A stretch of DNA of 64,000 bases from Thiomicrorhabdus xiamenensis (lineage in GTDB: Bacteria; Pseudomonadota; Gammaproteobacteria; Thiomicrospirales; Thiomicrospiraceae), in NCBI RefSeq assembly GCF_013282625.1, contig NZ_CP054020.1, forward strand, positions 1,922,001-1,986,000. The letters run 5' to 3'. Shown here one piece after another: positions 29,880 to 38,715 of the stretch. The number at the start of each line of letters is the position of its first letter. Within the stretch, counting starts at the first letter, position 1. The notes below the pieces were generated by a model, which was not told the origin of the DNA, ran no database searches, and saw nothing but the letters and a program-made list of their open reading frames with translations. The position numbers and the translations under genes are program-made.

Positions 29880-30515
29880 ATGGCGCAGAAGAAAATGGCA
29901 ACGGACGCCAAGGCCGCTTATAAGCAAACCGCAGAACAAGAGACGAATTCGCAACCGCTTCCCGACCCGAACGAGTTATTGGATCGTCTCCAGGCGGTGG
30001 ATTGCGAACAGTACGATGTCGATAAGCTGGCCGAACTCTATAAAGGACAGAAAGTCTGGTATTCGGCGCTGGCGATTCCGGTCAGCACACTGGTTCTGAC
30101 CGTGTTTACCCTGATCGGCGCTTTCGTATTCGACCAGCCGATTATCAGCTTTATTGTCGCCGCCGCTCTTCTGTACTGGATCGCCAGCATGATTGACGGC
30201 CAGCAAAAGCATATTCCACTACAGGCACGCAACGAGGTCATCCAACGAATTGCCGCAACCGAAGGCGAACACGGGCTGGTTCCGCACTTTAAAGACTTTC
30301 TGCCGAAGCGTTATCGCCATCTGTGGCAATCCCTGCGTAAAGGTAACTATATCTATATCGACCAGTATGTTCAGGCGGTAATGCTGCTTCAGAAACAGAT
30401 CGAACGGGACAAATTCATTAAATTTTGGTACCTCAAATATCCGCACACAGCGCCGGAGGCTGAGGAAGAAGAACACCCTTTCGCAGATATTATCCGCAAC
30501 CAGAATCCTTCCTGA
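29880..30515 (+). CDS. Uncharacterised two-helix membrane protein
   Basis: A 211-residue protein I do not assign to a named family. A soluble, acidic N-terminus (LPDPNELLDRLQAVD..DKLAELYKGQKVW) leads into two adjacent hydrophobic helices (about 62-82 and 86-104). A longer cytosolic region rich in basic and aromatic residues follows (FLPKRYRHLWQSLRKGNYIYIDQYVQ), with an acidic tail (PEAEEEEH). It starts 112 bases after apaH and converges with bolA, leaving 4 bases between the stops. There is no sign of truncation. Confidence 0.75.
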   Translation: MAQKKMATDAKAAYKQTAEQETNSQPLPDPNELLDRLQAVDCEQYDVDKLAELYKGQKVWYSALAIPVSTLVLTVFTLIGAFVFDQPIISFIVAAALLYWIASMIDGQQKHIPLQARNEVIQRIAATEGEHGLVPHFKDFLPKRYRHLWQSLRKGNYIYIDQYVQAVMLLQKQIERDKFIKFWYLKYPHTAPEAEEEEHPFADIIRNQNPS

Positions 30516-30519
30516 CAGC

Positions 30520-30822
30520 TTAATGCCCGCCGCCGCATTTTGGCGAGGCGGGAATTGATTCACCCTTAGCCATCCATTCTTCAGGCGTATAGGTATGCAA
30601 CGCCAAGGCGTGGAATTGCGGCATTAACTCCGATAAAACCTTATACACCGCCTGTTGACGTTTGACACGAGTCAAATCGATAAAATCCTCGCTGACCAGC
30701 GTCAGTTTAAAGTGCGACTCACCCGCCGGTCCGGCATGCATATGGCTCTCGTTATCCAGCTGCATAAAGCTGATGGCAAAATTCTCTTCAATGGCTTTTT
30801 CGATTTGTTGCTGCAAAGACAT
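30520..30822 (-). CDS. bolA: BolA family protein
   Basis: A KH-like fold protein that binds [2Fe-2S] clusters with monothiol glutaredoxins and influences morphology and stress responses. Its 100 residues show ESHMHAGPAGESHFKLTLVSEDF with the conserved histidines, RVKRQQAVYKVL and the terminal HALALHTYTPEEW. A CGGGH tail adds a C-terminal cysteine and histidine. It converges with the upstream membrane-protein gene. Confidence 0.92.
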   Translation of the reverse strand: MSLQQQIEKAIEENFAISFMQLDNESHMHAGPAGESHFKLTLVSEDFIDLTRVKRQQAVYKVLSELMPQFHALALHTYTPEEWMAKGESIPASPKCGGGH

Positions 30823-30989
30823 AAATCCTTCCCAAGTAATATAAAAATCAATTCAAAAAGAGATTATAAAGAATCGAACTGCGAATGGGTCAGCCTATGT
30901 TCATAGATAGACACTGCATAATCCCGCTTCAACTCAGTATAATAACGAACACCTAATTCAAAACATAACTGCCTTTATTTGGAGTCAAT

Positions 30990-31508
30990 ATGTCCCTCTC
31001 CCACAAATTCATGGCCCTTGGACTAGCACTTAGCCTTAGCTTCCCTGCACTGGCGAGCGATGTCCCTGCCGCTAAAAGCACCTTTCAATTGAAACCGGTT
31101 CCGGAACTGCAGGATCCGCCAAGTGACCGTTTTCCCGGCGACCCGGCCGAGCACAAAGCGGTCTATATGTGGAATAAACACGATACCGATTATCAGATCG
31201 GTATCCTAAACTCGATTCAGGCAATGATTAAAAAATACGGCGACAATGTCGAGATCGCCGTCGTCGCCATCGGACCTGGGCTGCATGTACTGGCCAAAGA
31301 GCCGCAACGCAAAGTCGACCAGCTGATTTATGATCGTGTCGAAGGTTTCGCCAAAGACTATAACGTACGCTGGATTGCCTGCGGGAATACCATGAATACG
31401 ATCCATTGGGAGCACTCCGATATGCGTCAGTTCGCCGAATACTCCGAGGTCGGTGCGGCAGCCTTAATGGAATTGCAGGAAGAAGGTTACAAACTGCTGG
31501 TCTGGTAA
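30990..31508 (+). CDS. Periplasmic DsrE-like protein
   Basis: A DsrE/DsrF superfamily protein of 172 residues with a cleavable signal peptide (ALA cleavage near 23). The DsrE core is recognisable: a first strand and helix (AVYMWNKHDTDYQIGILNSIQAMIK), EIAVVAIGPGLHVLA, then WIACGNTM with a single cysteine, C131, at the position used by sulfur-relay DsrE/TusD-type proteins. Cytosolic DsrEFH members carry persulfides in sulfur oxidation; this copy appears exported, so its role in periplasmic sulfur handling is inference. It is monocistronic with its own terminator. Confidence 0.75.
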   Translation: MSLSHKFMALGLALSLSFPALASDVPAAKSTFQLKPVPELQDPPSDRFPGDPAEHKAVYMWNKHDTDYQIGILNSIQAMIKKYGDNVEIAVVAIGPGLHVLAKEPQRKVDQLIYDRVEGFAKDYNVRWIACGNTMNTIHWEHSDMRQFAEYSEVGAAALMELQEEGYKLLVW

Positions 31509-31522
31509 TTCCTGAAAAGCAG

Positions 31523-31570
31523 AAGAGCACAAAGTCGGTTGAGATTTAGCCGCAATGTGCTCTTTTTTAT
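31523..31570. terminator. Terminator between DsrE-like gene and channel gene
   Basis: AAGAGCACA (31523-31531) pairs with TGTGCTCTT (31556-31564), followed by TTTTTAT. The convergent channel gene ends at 31582. Confidence 0.7.
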
Positions 31571-31581
31571 ATCGAAACCGG

Positions 31582-32424
31582 CTATTTCTTATCTGACTGC
31601 ATGGCCATCAGCTGATCCAGCTTCGTATGCAGTGACTGCATCTCGTCCTGAACACGTTTTTCAAAGGATTCATGCTCTTCAAGCGTCAATCCCATCTTTT
31701 CCGCTTCCATCTTTTTGTGCTCTTCGGCCAGAACATCGACCACGATTCCGATCATCATATTCAGGAAAACAAACGCCGAGAAGAAAATAAACGAAATGTA
31801 ATACATCCAACTCAGACTGTACACCGCCATAGTTTCGTACATAACATCGGTCCAGTCCTCGAAAGTGGCAACGCGGAACAATGTCAGCAGCGAAATACCT
31901 AAATCGCCCCACAGATTCGGGTTGATCTGCGAGAACAGCAGATTACCGATCACGGCATACAGATAAAAGATAATGAACATCAGCAAGGCGACATATCCCA
32001 TGCGCGGTAACGCCGTAATCAAAGCCGTTACCAGCACGCGTAATTCCGGTATAAAAGAGATCAAACGCATGACACGGAAAAGGCGCAGCATTCGCGCAAT
32101 CAGCGCATATTCCGTCGAATCCATCGGAATCAAACTGACCACGACAATCACGAAGTCGAAGACATTCCAGCCTTTCTTGAAAAAGTTCAGTAATCGATCC
32201 TCGGCCGCCATGCGGATCATGATTTCAATCAGAAAGAACAGCGTAACGGCATAGTCCAGGGTTAAAAGAATCGATTCGTACAGCGGATCCAGCTGATAAG
32301 TTCGAATACCGATCATCAGCGATGAAAAGATAATCACCGTAATAACAAACATCTCGAAAAGTTTGTTATCACGAACCATTTGAAATCTTCGTTGAAAACC
32401 GTTCCAGGTCATATTCATGCTCAC
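31582..32424 (-). CDS. Voltage-gated cation channel, NavBac-like
   Basis: A single-domain six-helix channel of the bacterial sodium-channel type, 280 residues. The S1-S3 helices precede an S4 voltage sensor with arginines at every third position (R111, R114, R117, R120). The pore loop reads TFEDWTD (187-193), aligning with the TLESWS selectivity filter of characterised NavBac channels, with E189 as the ring glutamate. The cytosolic C-terminus (about 235-275) is a charged helix typical of the tetramerising coiled coil. Sodium selectivity is inferred from the filter; calcium permeability is possible given the extra acidic residues. Confidence 0.85.
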   Translation of the reverse strand: MSMNMTWNGFQRRFQMVRDNKLFEMFVITVIIFSSLMIGIRTYQLDPLYESILLTLDYAVTLFFLIEIMIRMAAEDRLLNFFKKGWNVFDFVIVVVSLIPMDSTEYALIARMLRLFRVMRLISFIPELRVLVTALITALPRMGYVALLMFIIFYLYAVIGNLLFSQINPNLWGDLGISLLTLFRVATFEDWTDVMYETMAVYSLSWMYYISFIFFSAFVFLNMMIGIVVDVLAEEHKKMEAEKMGLTLEEHESFEKRVQDEMQSLHTKLDQLMAMQSDKK

Positions 32425-32552
32425 TATAAAAACTGATAAATTTAACTTATGGGTTGATCAGGCGGTATTTTACTGCAAATATTGCCAAGGTGTTCACCTT
32501 TGAAATTGCTAGAATAACAATTTCGAATACGATCAGAATGGAGGAAGAAACT

Positions 32553-32804
32553 ATGTCGAAAATCACAGTCATCGGACAGGGAGAGTGCGAATTTGACGGG
32601 CAGTTTTCAATGCTGGAAGCGCTGGACGAAAGCGGCTTTGATATGCCGTACAGCTGTCGCGGCGGTAACTGCGGCGCCTGTCGCGTCAAACTGGTTTCCG
32701 GAGAAGTTGAAGAAATCCAGACACCGATCTATGAAACCGGGGAAGGCGAAATTCTGACCTGTAGCGTGATTCCGCTAAACGACGTGGTTATCGAGCTACT
32801 TTAA
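32553..32804 (+). CDS. Plant-type [2Fe-2S] ferredoxin
   Basis: An 83-residue electron carrier with the motif C35-x4-C40-x2-C43 (SCRGGNCGAC) and the fourth ligand C70 in ILTCSV. The start at ATG 32553 has GGAGG 8 bases upstream; an upstream in-frame ATG would add 33 unrelated residues. It is short compared with isc-type ferredoxins and resembles stand-alone ferredoxins or oxygenase electron-transfer domains. No partner reductase is adjacent, so the redox partner is unknown. Confidence 0.9.
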   Translation: MSKITVIGQGECEFDGQFSMLEALDESGFDMPYSCRGGNCGACRVKLVSGEVEEIQTPIYETGEGEILTCSVIPLNDVVIELL

Positions 32805-32843
32805 TCTGAAAACAGAGCCCGGAAAACGGTTAAACCGCAAAAG

Positions 32844-32879
32844 AAAACCCCGCCGGAAATCCCTTTCCGACGGGGTTTA
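32844..32879. terminator. Bidirectional terminator between ferredoxin and pstS
   Basis: AAACCCCG (32845-32852) pairs with CGGGGTTT (32871-32878), extended inward by GGAAA/TTTCC. It serves the ferredoxin gene and convergent pstS. Confidence 0.75.
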
Positions 32880-32927
32880 TCTGTATCATCGGCCGGATAA
32901 AAATCCGGCTTGTAACCTGACTAAATC

Positions 32928-33890
32928 TTACTTGATTTTAGCTAGCTGTTTCTCAACAACCGCTTTAGGTAGCGCGATGTAACCATCTTTTTCTACGTCT
33001 TCCTGACCTTTCTTAGAAAGAACCAACGTCAAGAATTCCTTAACAACCGGCTCAAGCTCTTTGTTAGGCGCTTTGTTGACATAAACGTAAAGCAGACGAG
33101 ACAGAGGATAAGTACCGTTCACCGCGTTAGTCGGATTCGCTTCAACGAAAGGCTTACCGTCTTTCTTCGCTAGAGGAACCGCTTTAACACCAGCCGTTTT
33201 GTAACCGATACCAGAGTAACCGATACCGTTGATCGATGCTGAAACCGACTGAACCACAGAAGCCGAACCAGGCTGTTCGTTTACAGAAGATTTGTAGTCA
33301 CCTTTACAAAGGGCTTTCTTCTTGTAGTAACCGTAAGTACCGGAAACCGAGTTACGACCATAAAGCTGGATAGACTTGGCAGCCAGATCCCCTTCAACAC
33401 CCGCCTGACCCCAAGTAGCGATATCTTCTTTCGCGCCACACTTACGGGTAGAAGAGAAGATTGCATCAACCTGAGGAATCGTCAAACCTTTGATTGGGTT
33501 ATCTTTGTGTACGTAAACCGCTAGCGCATCAATCGCAACCGCAACTGGAGTTGGCTTGTAACCGTGCTTCTCTTCGAACATCGCGATTTCTTTATCTTTC
33601 ATCTTACGGCTCATAGGACCGATGTTTGAAGTGCTTTCAGTCAGAGCTGGAGGTGCAGTAGAAGAACCTGCCGCCTGAATCTGAATATTAACGTTCGGAT
33701 AAGTACGTTTGAACTCTTCCGCCCAAAGAGTCATCAGATTCGCAAGAGTATCGGAACCGACAGAAGAAAGGTTACCGGAAATACCAGAAACTTTCTGATA
33801 TTCAGGCAGGTCATCTACCGCATAAGCGTTCGCTGAAACAAAAGAAGCAGCGGCAATACCCATTGCTAGAAGAAGGCTAGATTTTTTCAT
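32928..33890 (-). CDS. pstS: Phosphate ABC transporter substrate-binding protein
   Basis: A periplasmic phosphate receptor feeding PstCAB. A signal peptide (cleavage after ANAYA, about 24) is followed by the phosphate-contacting blocks [30 protein letters not shown] and [19 protein letters not shown]. At 320 residues it belongs to the marine-type PstS group. It is transcribed separately from the pstCAB operon about 7 kb away, from a strong Pho-box promoter. Codon use is notably biased, consistent with high expression under phosphate limitation. Confidence 0.95.
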   Translation of the reverse strand: MKKSSLLLAMGIAAASFVSANAYAVDDLPEYQKVSGISGNLSSVGSDTLANLMTLWAEEFKRTYPNVNIQIQAAGSSTAPPALTESTSNIGPMSRKMKDKEIAMFEEKHGYKPTPVAVAIDALAVYVHKDNPIKGLTIPQVDAIFSSTRKCGAKEDIATWGQAGVEGDLAAKSIQLYGRNSVSGTYGYYKKKALCKGDYKSSVNEQPGSASVVQSVSASINGIGYSGIGYKTAGVKAVPLAKKDGKPFVEANPTNAVNGTYPLSRLLYVYVNKAPNKELEPVVKEFLTLVLSKKGQEDVEKDGYIALPKAVVEKQLAKIK

Positions 33891-33937
33891 TGGAAACTCC
33901 AGGTAAGTGAAATCAATTTGCTTAAAAAGTGATCCAA

Positions 33938-33993
33938 ATTATAGGTAGGCTCTGTAACCCCCTCTTGACATAAATATGACATTCACATGACAA
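33938..33993 (-). promoter_or_regulatory. PhoB-dependent promoter of pstS (three half-sites and TATAAT)
   Basis: On the minus strand three TGTCA-type half-sites, TTGTCAT (33987-33993), ATGTCAT (33976-33982) and ATGTCAA (33965-33971), repeat at exactly 11-bp intervals, the PhoB spacing. A perfect TATAAT (33938-33943) lies 21 bases downstream, in the normal -10 position, about 48 bases before the pstS ATG. Confidence 0.85.
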
Positions 33994-34155
33994 ACGGAAA
34001 GGAAGAATTCTTGTCCCATCTCCATAAACCTGTGCGTTCAAGTACTCTCTCCTTCTTTCCGGCCAGACCAGATCGCCGTTTCATAGTGCAATTGGAAAAT
34101 CGCTTAATGACAAATTTTGACTTGCTAAGCTATTCAGCTTCAATTTTCTGTAACA

Positions 34156-34187
34156 TTTCTTCTTAATCGGAAGAAAAATTCTATACA
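34156..34187 (+). promoter_or_regulatory. Dyad and possible -10 upstream of PiT transporter
   Basis: TTTCTTC (34156-34162), 7 bases, then GAAGAAA (34170-34176) form a perfect 7+7 dyad. A TATACA hexamer (34182-34187) follows 5 bases later, so a bound regulator would cover the -35 region. The regulator is unknown. Confidence 0.35.
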
Positions 34188-34228
34188 ATTCCCCAGACTG
34201 ATAAACACATAAAAAATCGGAAGGCCTT

Positions 34229-35800
34229 ATGGATTTTCGCGATATACATGACTTAGAAAACGCCACAACCAAAAGCCGAAAAGAGATGTTCCGTTTCGGA
34301 ACGGCAATGCTCTTTATTGTCTTGATCATTCTTTTCACCTCAAACATGCAAATCGGAACCGGCACGGTCAGCACTGAACTGGTTATTGCGGCCATGATCG
34401 GTGGCTATATGGCATTGAATATCGGTGCCAATGACGTCGCCAACAATGTCGGTCCGGCCGTCGGCTCGAAAGCTCTGACACTGACCGGAGCAATCATTAT
34501 CGCTGCCATTTTCGAATCGGCGGGCGCATTGATTGCCGGCGGAGATGTCGTCAGCACCATTAAAAAAGGGATTATCGACCCGGCATTGATCGGTGACGCC
34601 GATACCTTTATCTGGCTAATGATGTCCGCTCTGCTTGCCGGTGCTGTCTGGCTTAACCTGGCAACTGCGCTCGGCGCCCCTGTTTCCACCACTCACTCGA
34701 TTGTCGGTGGCGTACTCGGTGCTGGGATTGCAGCCGCAGGCTGGAACATTGCCAACTGGGATCAGATGAGTGCCATCGCCGCCAGCTGGGTAATTTCCCC
34801 TGTCATCGGCGGATTGATCGCTGCTGCCTTCCTTATGTGGATAAAAAAATCCATCACCTATAAAGAAGACATGCTTGAGGCCGCAAAAAGGGTGGTGCCG
34901 ATTTTAATCGCGATCATGGCTTGGGCATTCTCAACCTACCTGATCTTAAAAGGTCTGAAAAAAGTCTGGAAAACCGACTTTATTACCGCCCTACTTATCG
35001 GTCTTGCCATAGCCAGCGTCGTCTATCTTATGGTGAAACCGATGATCGCCCGTCAGGCCAGATTTCTCGACAGCAGCAAGGCCAGCATTAACCAGCTATT
35101 CACCATGCCGTTGATCTTTGCCGCAGCGCTATTGAGCTTTGCGCACGGCGCCAACGACGTCGCCAACGCAGTCGGCCCGCTGGCAGCAATCAACGATGCG
35201 CTACAAAGTCATGAAGTCTCCACCAAAGCCGAAATCCCGTTATGGGTCATGGTAATCGGTGCCTTGGGAATCTCGTTGGGGCTGATGCTTTTCGGCCCTA
35301 AACTGATCCGTACCGTCGGATCGGAGATCACTGAACTGGATCAGATGCGCGCTTTTTCGATCGCTATGGCTGCAGCCATTACCGTTATCGTTGCCTCTCA
35401 GCTCGGACTACCCGTCAGTTCAACACATATCGCCGTTGGTGCTATTTTCGGGGTCGGTTTCCTGCGTGAATATCTAAAGCGTAGCTATGCTAAAGCGATT
35501 CAGGAGATCAAGGATCACCATCAGGGTGAAGATGAACAGGAAGTTAACGAATTCATCAACCGCTTCTCCAAAGCCTCGGTTCCGGAGAAAAAAGTGATGC
35601 TGGCGCAGTTAAAAGAGAAAAAAGCGGAAGTTGAGTTGAGTAAAAAAGAACGCAAATCGCTGAACAAGGTATATCAGAAAGAGCTGGTTAAACGTTCGGC
35701 CTTTTTGAAAATCGTTGCCGCTTGGGTTATTACCGTTCCGGCCTCCGCCCTGCTCGCGGCGTTCCTTTTCTTTGCTATCCGCGGAATGATGCTGCCGTAA
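34229..35800 (+). CDS. PiT-family inorganic phosphate transporter
   Basis: A low-affinity, cation-coupled phosphate permease. The duplicated PiT signature is present: GANDVANNVGPAVGSKALT near residue 70 and GANDVANAVGPLAAI near residue 308, with about ten membrane helices. Between residues about 425 and 490 is a long, highly charged cytosolic stretch (KAIQEIKDHHQGEDEQEVN...KKERKSLNKVYQKEL) before a final membrane helix, making 523 residues. GGAAGG precedes the ATG. It is divergent from pstS, pairing low- and high-affinity phosphate uptake. Confidence 0.92.
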   Translation: MDFRDIHDLENATTKSRKEMFRFGTAMLFIVLIILFTSNMQIGTGTVSTELVIAAMIGGYMALNIGANDVANNVGPAVGSKALTLTGAIIIAAIFESAGALIAGGDVVSTIKKGIIDPALIGDADTFIWLMMSALLAGAVWLNLATALGAPVSTTHSIVGGVLGAGIAAAGWNIANWDQMSAIAASWVISPVIGGLIAAAFLMWIKKSITYKEDMLEAAKRVVPILIAIMAWAFSTYLILKGLKKVWKTDFITALLIGLAIASVVYLMVKPMIARQARFLDSSKASINQLFTMPLIFAAALLSFAHGANDVANAVGPLAAINDALQSHEVSTKAEIPLWVMVIGALGISLGLMLFGPKLIRTVGSEITELDQMRAFSIAMAAAITVIVASQLGLPVSSTHIAVGAIFGVGFLREYLKRSYAKAIQEIKDHHQGEDEQEVNEFINRFSKASVPEKKVMLAQLKEKKAEVELSKKERKSLNKVYQKELVKRSAFLKIVAAWVITVPASALLAAFLFFAIRGMMLP

Positions 35801-35821
35801 GACAGGACGTTTCGACCGGAC

Positions 35822-35854
35822 AAAATAAAACCCGCTTAATGCGGGTTTTATTTT
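35822..35854. terminator. Bidirectional terminator between PiT gene and phoR
   Basis: AAAATAAAACCCGC (35822-35835) and GCGGGTTTTATTTT (35841-35854) pair perfectly over 14 bp with a 5-base loop, with poly-A and poly-T flanks. Confidence 0.8.
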
Positions 35855-35929
35855 GTCTGCTAATCATTCCTGCGAGAGTTACACGGCCACTTTTAGCGAC
35901 GCCTAAATCAACGCATCAGACAGACTTCA

Positions 35930-37222
35930 TCAGGCGTCCTTCTGAGTGTGAACCACCCGACTAAGTGCAAAACTGCAACCGAAAGTACTGCCTACGCCCG
36001 GCATACTGCTCACTTCCAGATGAGAGTCGTGCTTATCCAGAACATGCTTAACGATTGCCAGACCGAGCCCTGTACCACCGGTCACTCGCGAACGGTCTTT
36101 GTCGACGCGGTAAAAACGCTCGGTCAGTCGTGGAATATGCTCGGGAGAGATTCCCAAGCCCTGATCGGATACGCTGAAATGCGCCCCCTCTTCATCAGCA
36201 TACCAGCGGACACTGACTTCACCGCCATCCGGCGAGTAGCGGATCGCATTCGACAACAAATTCATGAATACGCTTTTCAGCGGCTCCGGCATACCTTTAA
36301 TCATCAATCCCGGGGTAATTTCAAATTTCAACCTATGCCCTGCCGATGCCAACTGCTCGACTTCCGCTTTCAGCTGTTCGAGAATTTTCGGCACATCGAC
36401 CTCTTCCTGTTTGGCATTGATTGACCCTGCTTCGATTGAAGAAAGCGTCAGAAGATCCTCGATAATTGCACGCATTCGAACCGTCTGGTTACTCATATGT
36501 TCTAAAGGCGTATCCCACTGCGGTTCGTGCGGCATGTCGGTTAACAATTCCAGATAACCGTGCAAGACGGTCAAAGGCGTGCGCAATTCATGCGAAGCAT
36601 TGGCTACAAAGTCGCGGCGAATCTGCGCCAGCTGATACAACTCTGTTATATCCGTGGCAATCAACAGACGGTGATTTTCAAAATAATTAATGATCTTGAC
36701 TTCAAAAATCCGCGACTGATCCAGGGTCAGAGTAATGGCACGGCGGTAATCGCCAGATTTCAGATATTCCAGAAAATCCGGTTGTCGGATAATCGCCTCT
36801 ATCCGGCGTCCGACATCCTGACGAAGCAGGCCAAGCATTCGCGTCGCAGGCTCGTTAAGCCATTCGATATAGTGATTCTGATCAATCGAAACCACCGCCG
36901 ACGGCAGTAGCATCGAAGCCGCCTTAAACTGCTCGGATTTATAGAAGTTCAAATCCGCGTGCTTTTCCAGAGCGCGCTGCTTCTTCGAAACCTGATAGGA
37001 GACTTCGCTCCACAAACCGGTCAACGGCGGATGCGCATCAATACTGGTACCCTGAATCCATTTTTCGAAGCGCCGTACACTCCATAAATGACGGCCGATA
37101 TACAAAACGACAAAACCGGCTGAGGTTGAATACCACCAGCCGGTCAGCCAGGCAAATCCGAAAGCAAGCCAGAGAGCCCCAATGACCCAGGTCAGCTCGC
37201 GTTTAATTCCACTTGTTAACAA
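35930..37222 (-). CDS. phoR: Phosphate regulon sensor histidine kinase PhoR
   Basis: The kinase/phosphatase that sets PhoB phosphorylation according to Pst flux. Two close N-terminal membrane helices (about 10-45) precede a charged linker, a PAS domain (about 95-190), the H-box FVANASHELRTPL (phospho-histidine near residue 210) and the ATPase domain with the N-box NLLSNAIRYS, DQGLGISPEHI and GGTGLGLAIVKH. At 430 residues it matches family length. It is the last gene of pstC-pstA-pstB-phoU-phoB-phoR, 5 bases after phoB. Confidence 0.95.
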   Translation of the reverse strand: MLTSGIKRELTWVIGALWLAFGFAWLTGWWYSTSAGFVVLYIGRHLWSVRRFEKWIQGTSIDAHPPLTGLWSEVSYQVSKKQRALEKHADLNFYKSEQFKAASMLLPSAVVSIDQNHYIEWLNEPATRMLGLLRQDVGRRIEAIIRQPDFLEYLKSGDYRRAITLTLDQSRIFEVKIINYFENHRLLIATDITELYQLAQIRRDFVANASHELRTPLTVLHGYLELLTDMPHEPQWDTPLEHMSNQTVRMRAIIEDLLTLSSIEAGSINAKQEEVDVPKILEQLKAEVEQLASAGHRLKFEITPGLMIKGMPEPLKSVFMNLLSNAIRYSPDGGEVSVRWYADEEGAHFSVSDQGLGISPEHIPRLTERFYRVDKDRSRVTGGTGLGLAIVKHVLDKHDSHLEVSSMPGVGSTFGCSFALSRVVHTQKDA

Positions 37223-37227
37223 TCAGC

Positions 37228-37932
37228 TTATTCCTCAACAACTGAAAAACGATATCCCGAACCACGAATAGTCTGAATGTAATTATCCACTCCGACGGGT
37301 TCCAGAAGCTTGCGCAAACGACGAATATGCACATCGACAGTACGTTCTTCGACCACGACATTCAGCCCCCAGACCTGATCAAGCAGCTGAGTTCGAGAGA
37401 ACACCCGGTTCGCATGCGACATAAAAAAGTTAATCAACTTAAATTCAGTCGGCCCCAACTTAAGTTCTTCACCATCGACATAGAAACGGTGGCTTTCAAT
37501 ATCCAAACACATACGACCGGCAATAATCTGCTGCCCGTCGTTCGCGCCTACAGCACCATGCTGGCGGCGAAGAATGGCATTCACTCTCGCAACCAAAGCC
37601 CGCGGAGAGAAGGGTTTAACGACATAGTCATCGACCCCGGCATCAAAACCTTGAACCTGAGCCTCTTCCTCGCCCCGCGCAGTCAGCATGATAATCGGCA
37701 TATCGCGGGTCTGATCATTCTGACGCAGCTTCTGCGCCATAGTCACTCCGGAAATTCCCGGCAGCATCCAATCCAAAAGGATCAGATCCGGTGTTTTATC
37801 CAAAGCCAGGCGCATGCCCTGCTCAGCATTATCGGCTTCTTCGACCCAAAAACCCGACGAGCTTAGCGTAAATTTAAGCATATCGCGGATTGCGGCTTCA
37901 TCTTCAACAATGAGAATCGTTTTTTGACTCAA
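37228..37932 (-). CDS. phoB: Phosphate regulon response regulator PhoB
   Basis: An OmpR-class regulator binding Pho boxes. The receiver domain has acidic pocket residues in VEDEAA and phospho-acceptor D54 (LILLDWMLPG). The C-terminal winged helix shows LGPTEFKLINFFMSH and RTVDVHIRRLRKLL. At 234 residues it is full length. Its presumed targets in this window are the Pho boxes before pstS and pstC, giving an autoregulated operon. Confidence 0.96.
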   Translation of the reverse strand: MSQKTILIVEDEAAIRDMLKFTLSSSGFWVEEADNAEQGMRLALDKTPDLILLDWMLPGISGVTMAQKLRQNDQTRDMPIIMLTARGEEEAQVQGFDAGVDDYVVKPFSPRALVARVNAILRRQHGAVGANDGQQIIAGRMCLDIESHRFYVDGEELKLGPTEFKLINFFMSHANRVFSRTQLLDQVWGLNVVVEERTVDVHIRRLRKLLEPVGVDNYIQTIRGSGYRFSVVEE

Positions 37933-37962
37933 ACCTCTTCTCCAAACAGTAAAATAACGTCT

Positions 37963-38694
37963 CTATTCCTGTGACAAAATTCTTGCCATAGTCTCTTCAT
38001 CAAGATCACGCACATCTTGACCTTTAACCAGATAAGCCACGCTTTCACCGATGTTCAAGGCATGATCTGTAATACGCTCGGCAGCACGAACCGCCATCAG
38101 CATACGCAACTGCAAATCTACCTTATCGGCAGTGTCAGAAGCAAGCAATTCCGCCTTAATTGCCTCAACCGCCTGATGAAGGACTTCATCCATGCGCTCT
38201 TCTTCATGATAGATCGACATCACATCGGTCGTATCCAAACGGGAGAAACCATTCAAAGCGGTTTTAATCATCTGGCTGCTCGCCGCCATCAGCTGACGCA
38301 GATGAGTGTAGGCGGGCATAGATGAGCAGTCACCACCAAGCGTACACTGCTCCATTGCCATTTTGGCAATTTTGACCGCTTCGTCGCCCATACGCTCAAG
38401 ATCCATCGCAATGCGAATCGCCATCACAATTAGACGCAAGTCAGATGCTGTCGGCTGCTGTCGAGCCAGAACCGTCGCGCACAGACGGTCGATCTCCATC
38501 TCGCCGCGGTTAATATTTTCATCCTGCAACATGGCGGCTTTCGCCAGTTCGATATCATTGTTCTCCAATGCACGGTTCAGATCCGCCAGCTGCTGCTCGA
38601 CCAGACCGCCCATTTCCAAAACTTCATTAAACAGAGCCTCAATATTGCGGTTCATCTGTTCTGAAATATGGGTGTTAAATTCATCACGATTCAT
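37963..38694 (-). CDS. phoU: Phosphate transport system regulator PhoU
   Basis: A cytosolic helical bundle mediating communication between PstB and PhoR. Two tandem PhoU three-helix domains (about 10-110 and 120-225) show metal-binding motifs DRLCATVLARQQ..DLR and the ERMGDEAVKIAK / ERITDHALNIGE pair. Its 243 residues are typical. It lies 21 bases after pstB. Confidence 0.95.
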   Translation of the reverse strand: MNRDEFNTHISEQMNRNIEALFNEVLEMGGLVEQQLADLNRALENNDIELAKAAMLQDENINRGEMEIDRLCATVLARQQPTASDLRLIVMAIRIAMDLERMGDEAVKIAKMAMEQCTLGGDCSSMPAYTHLRQLMAASSQMIKTALNGFSRLDTTDVMSIYHEEERMDEVLHQAVEAIKAELLASDTADKVDLQLRMLMAVRAAERITDHALNIGESVAYLVKGQDVRDLDEETMARILSQE

Positions 38695-38715
38695 AATTTT
38701 CTCCTCCCGCTAAAA

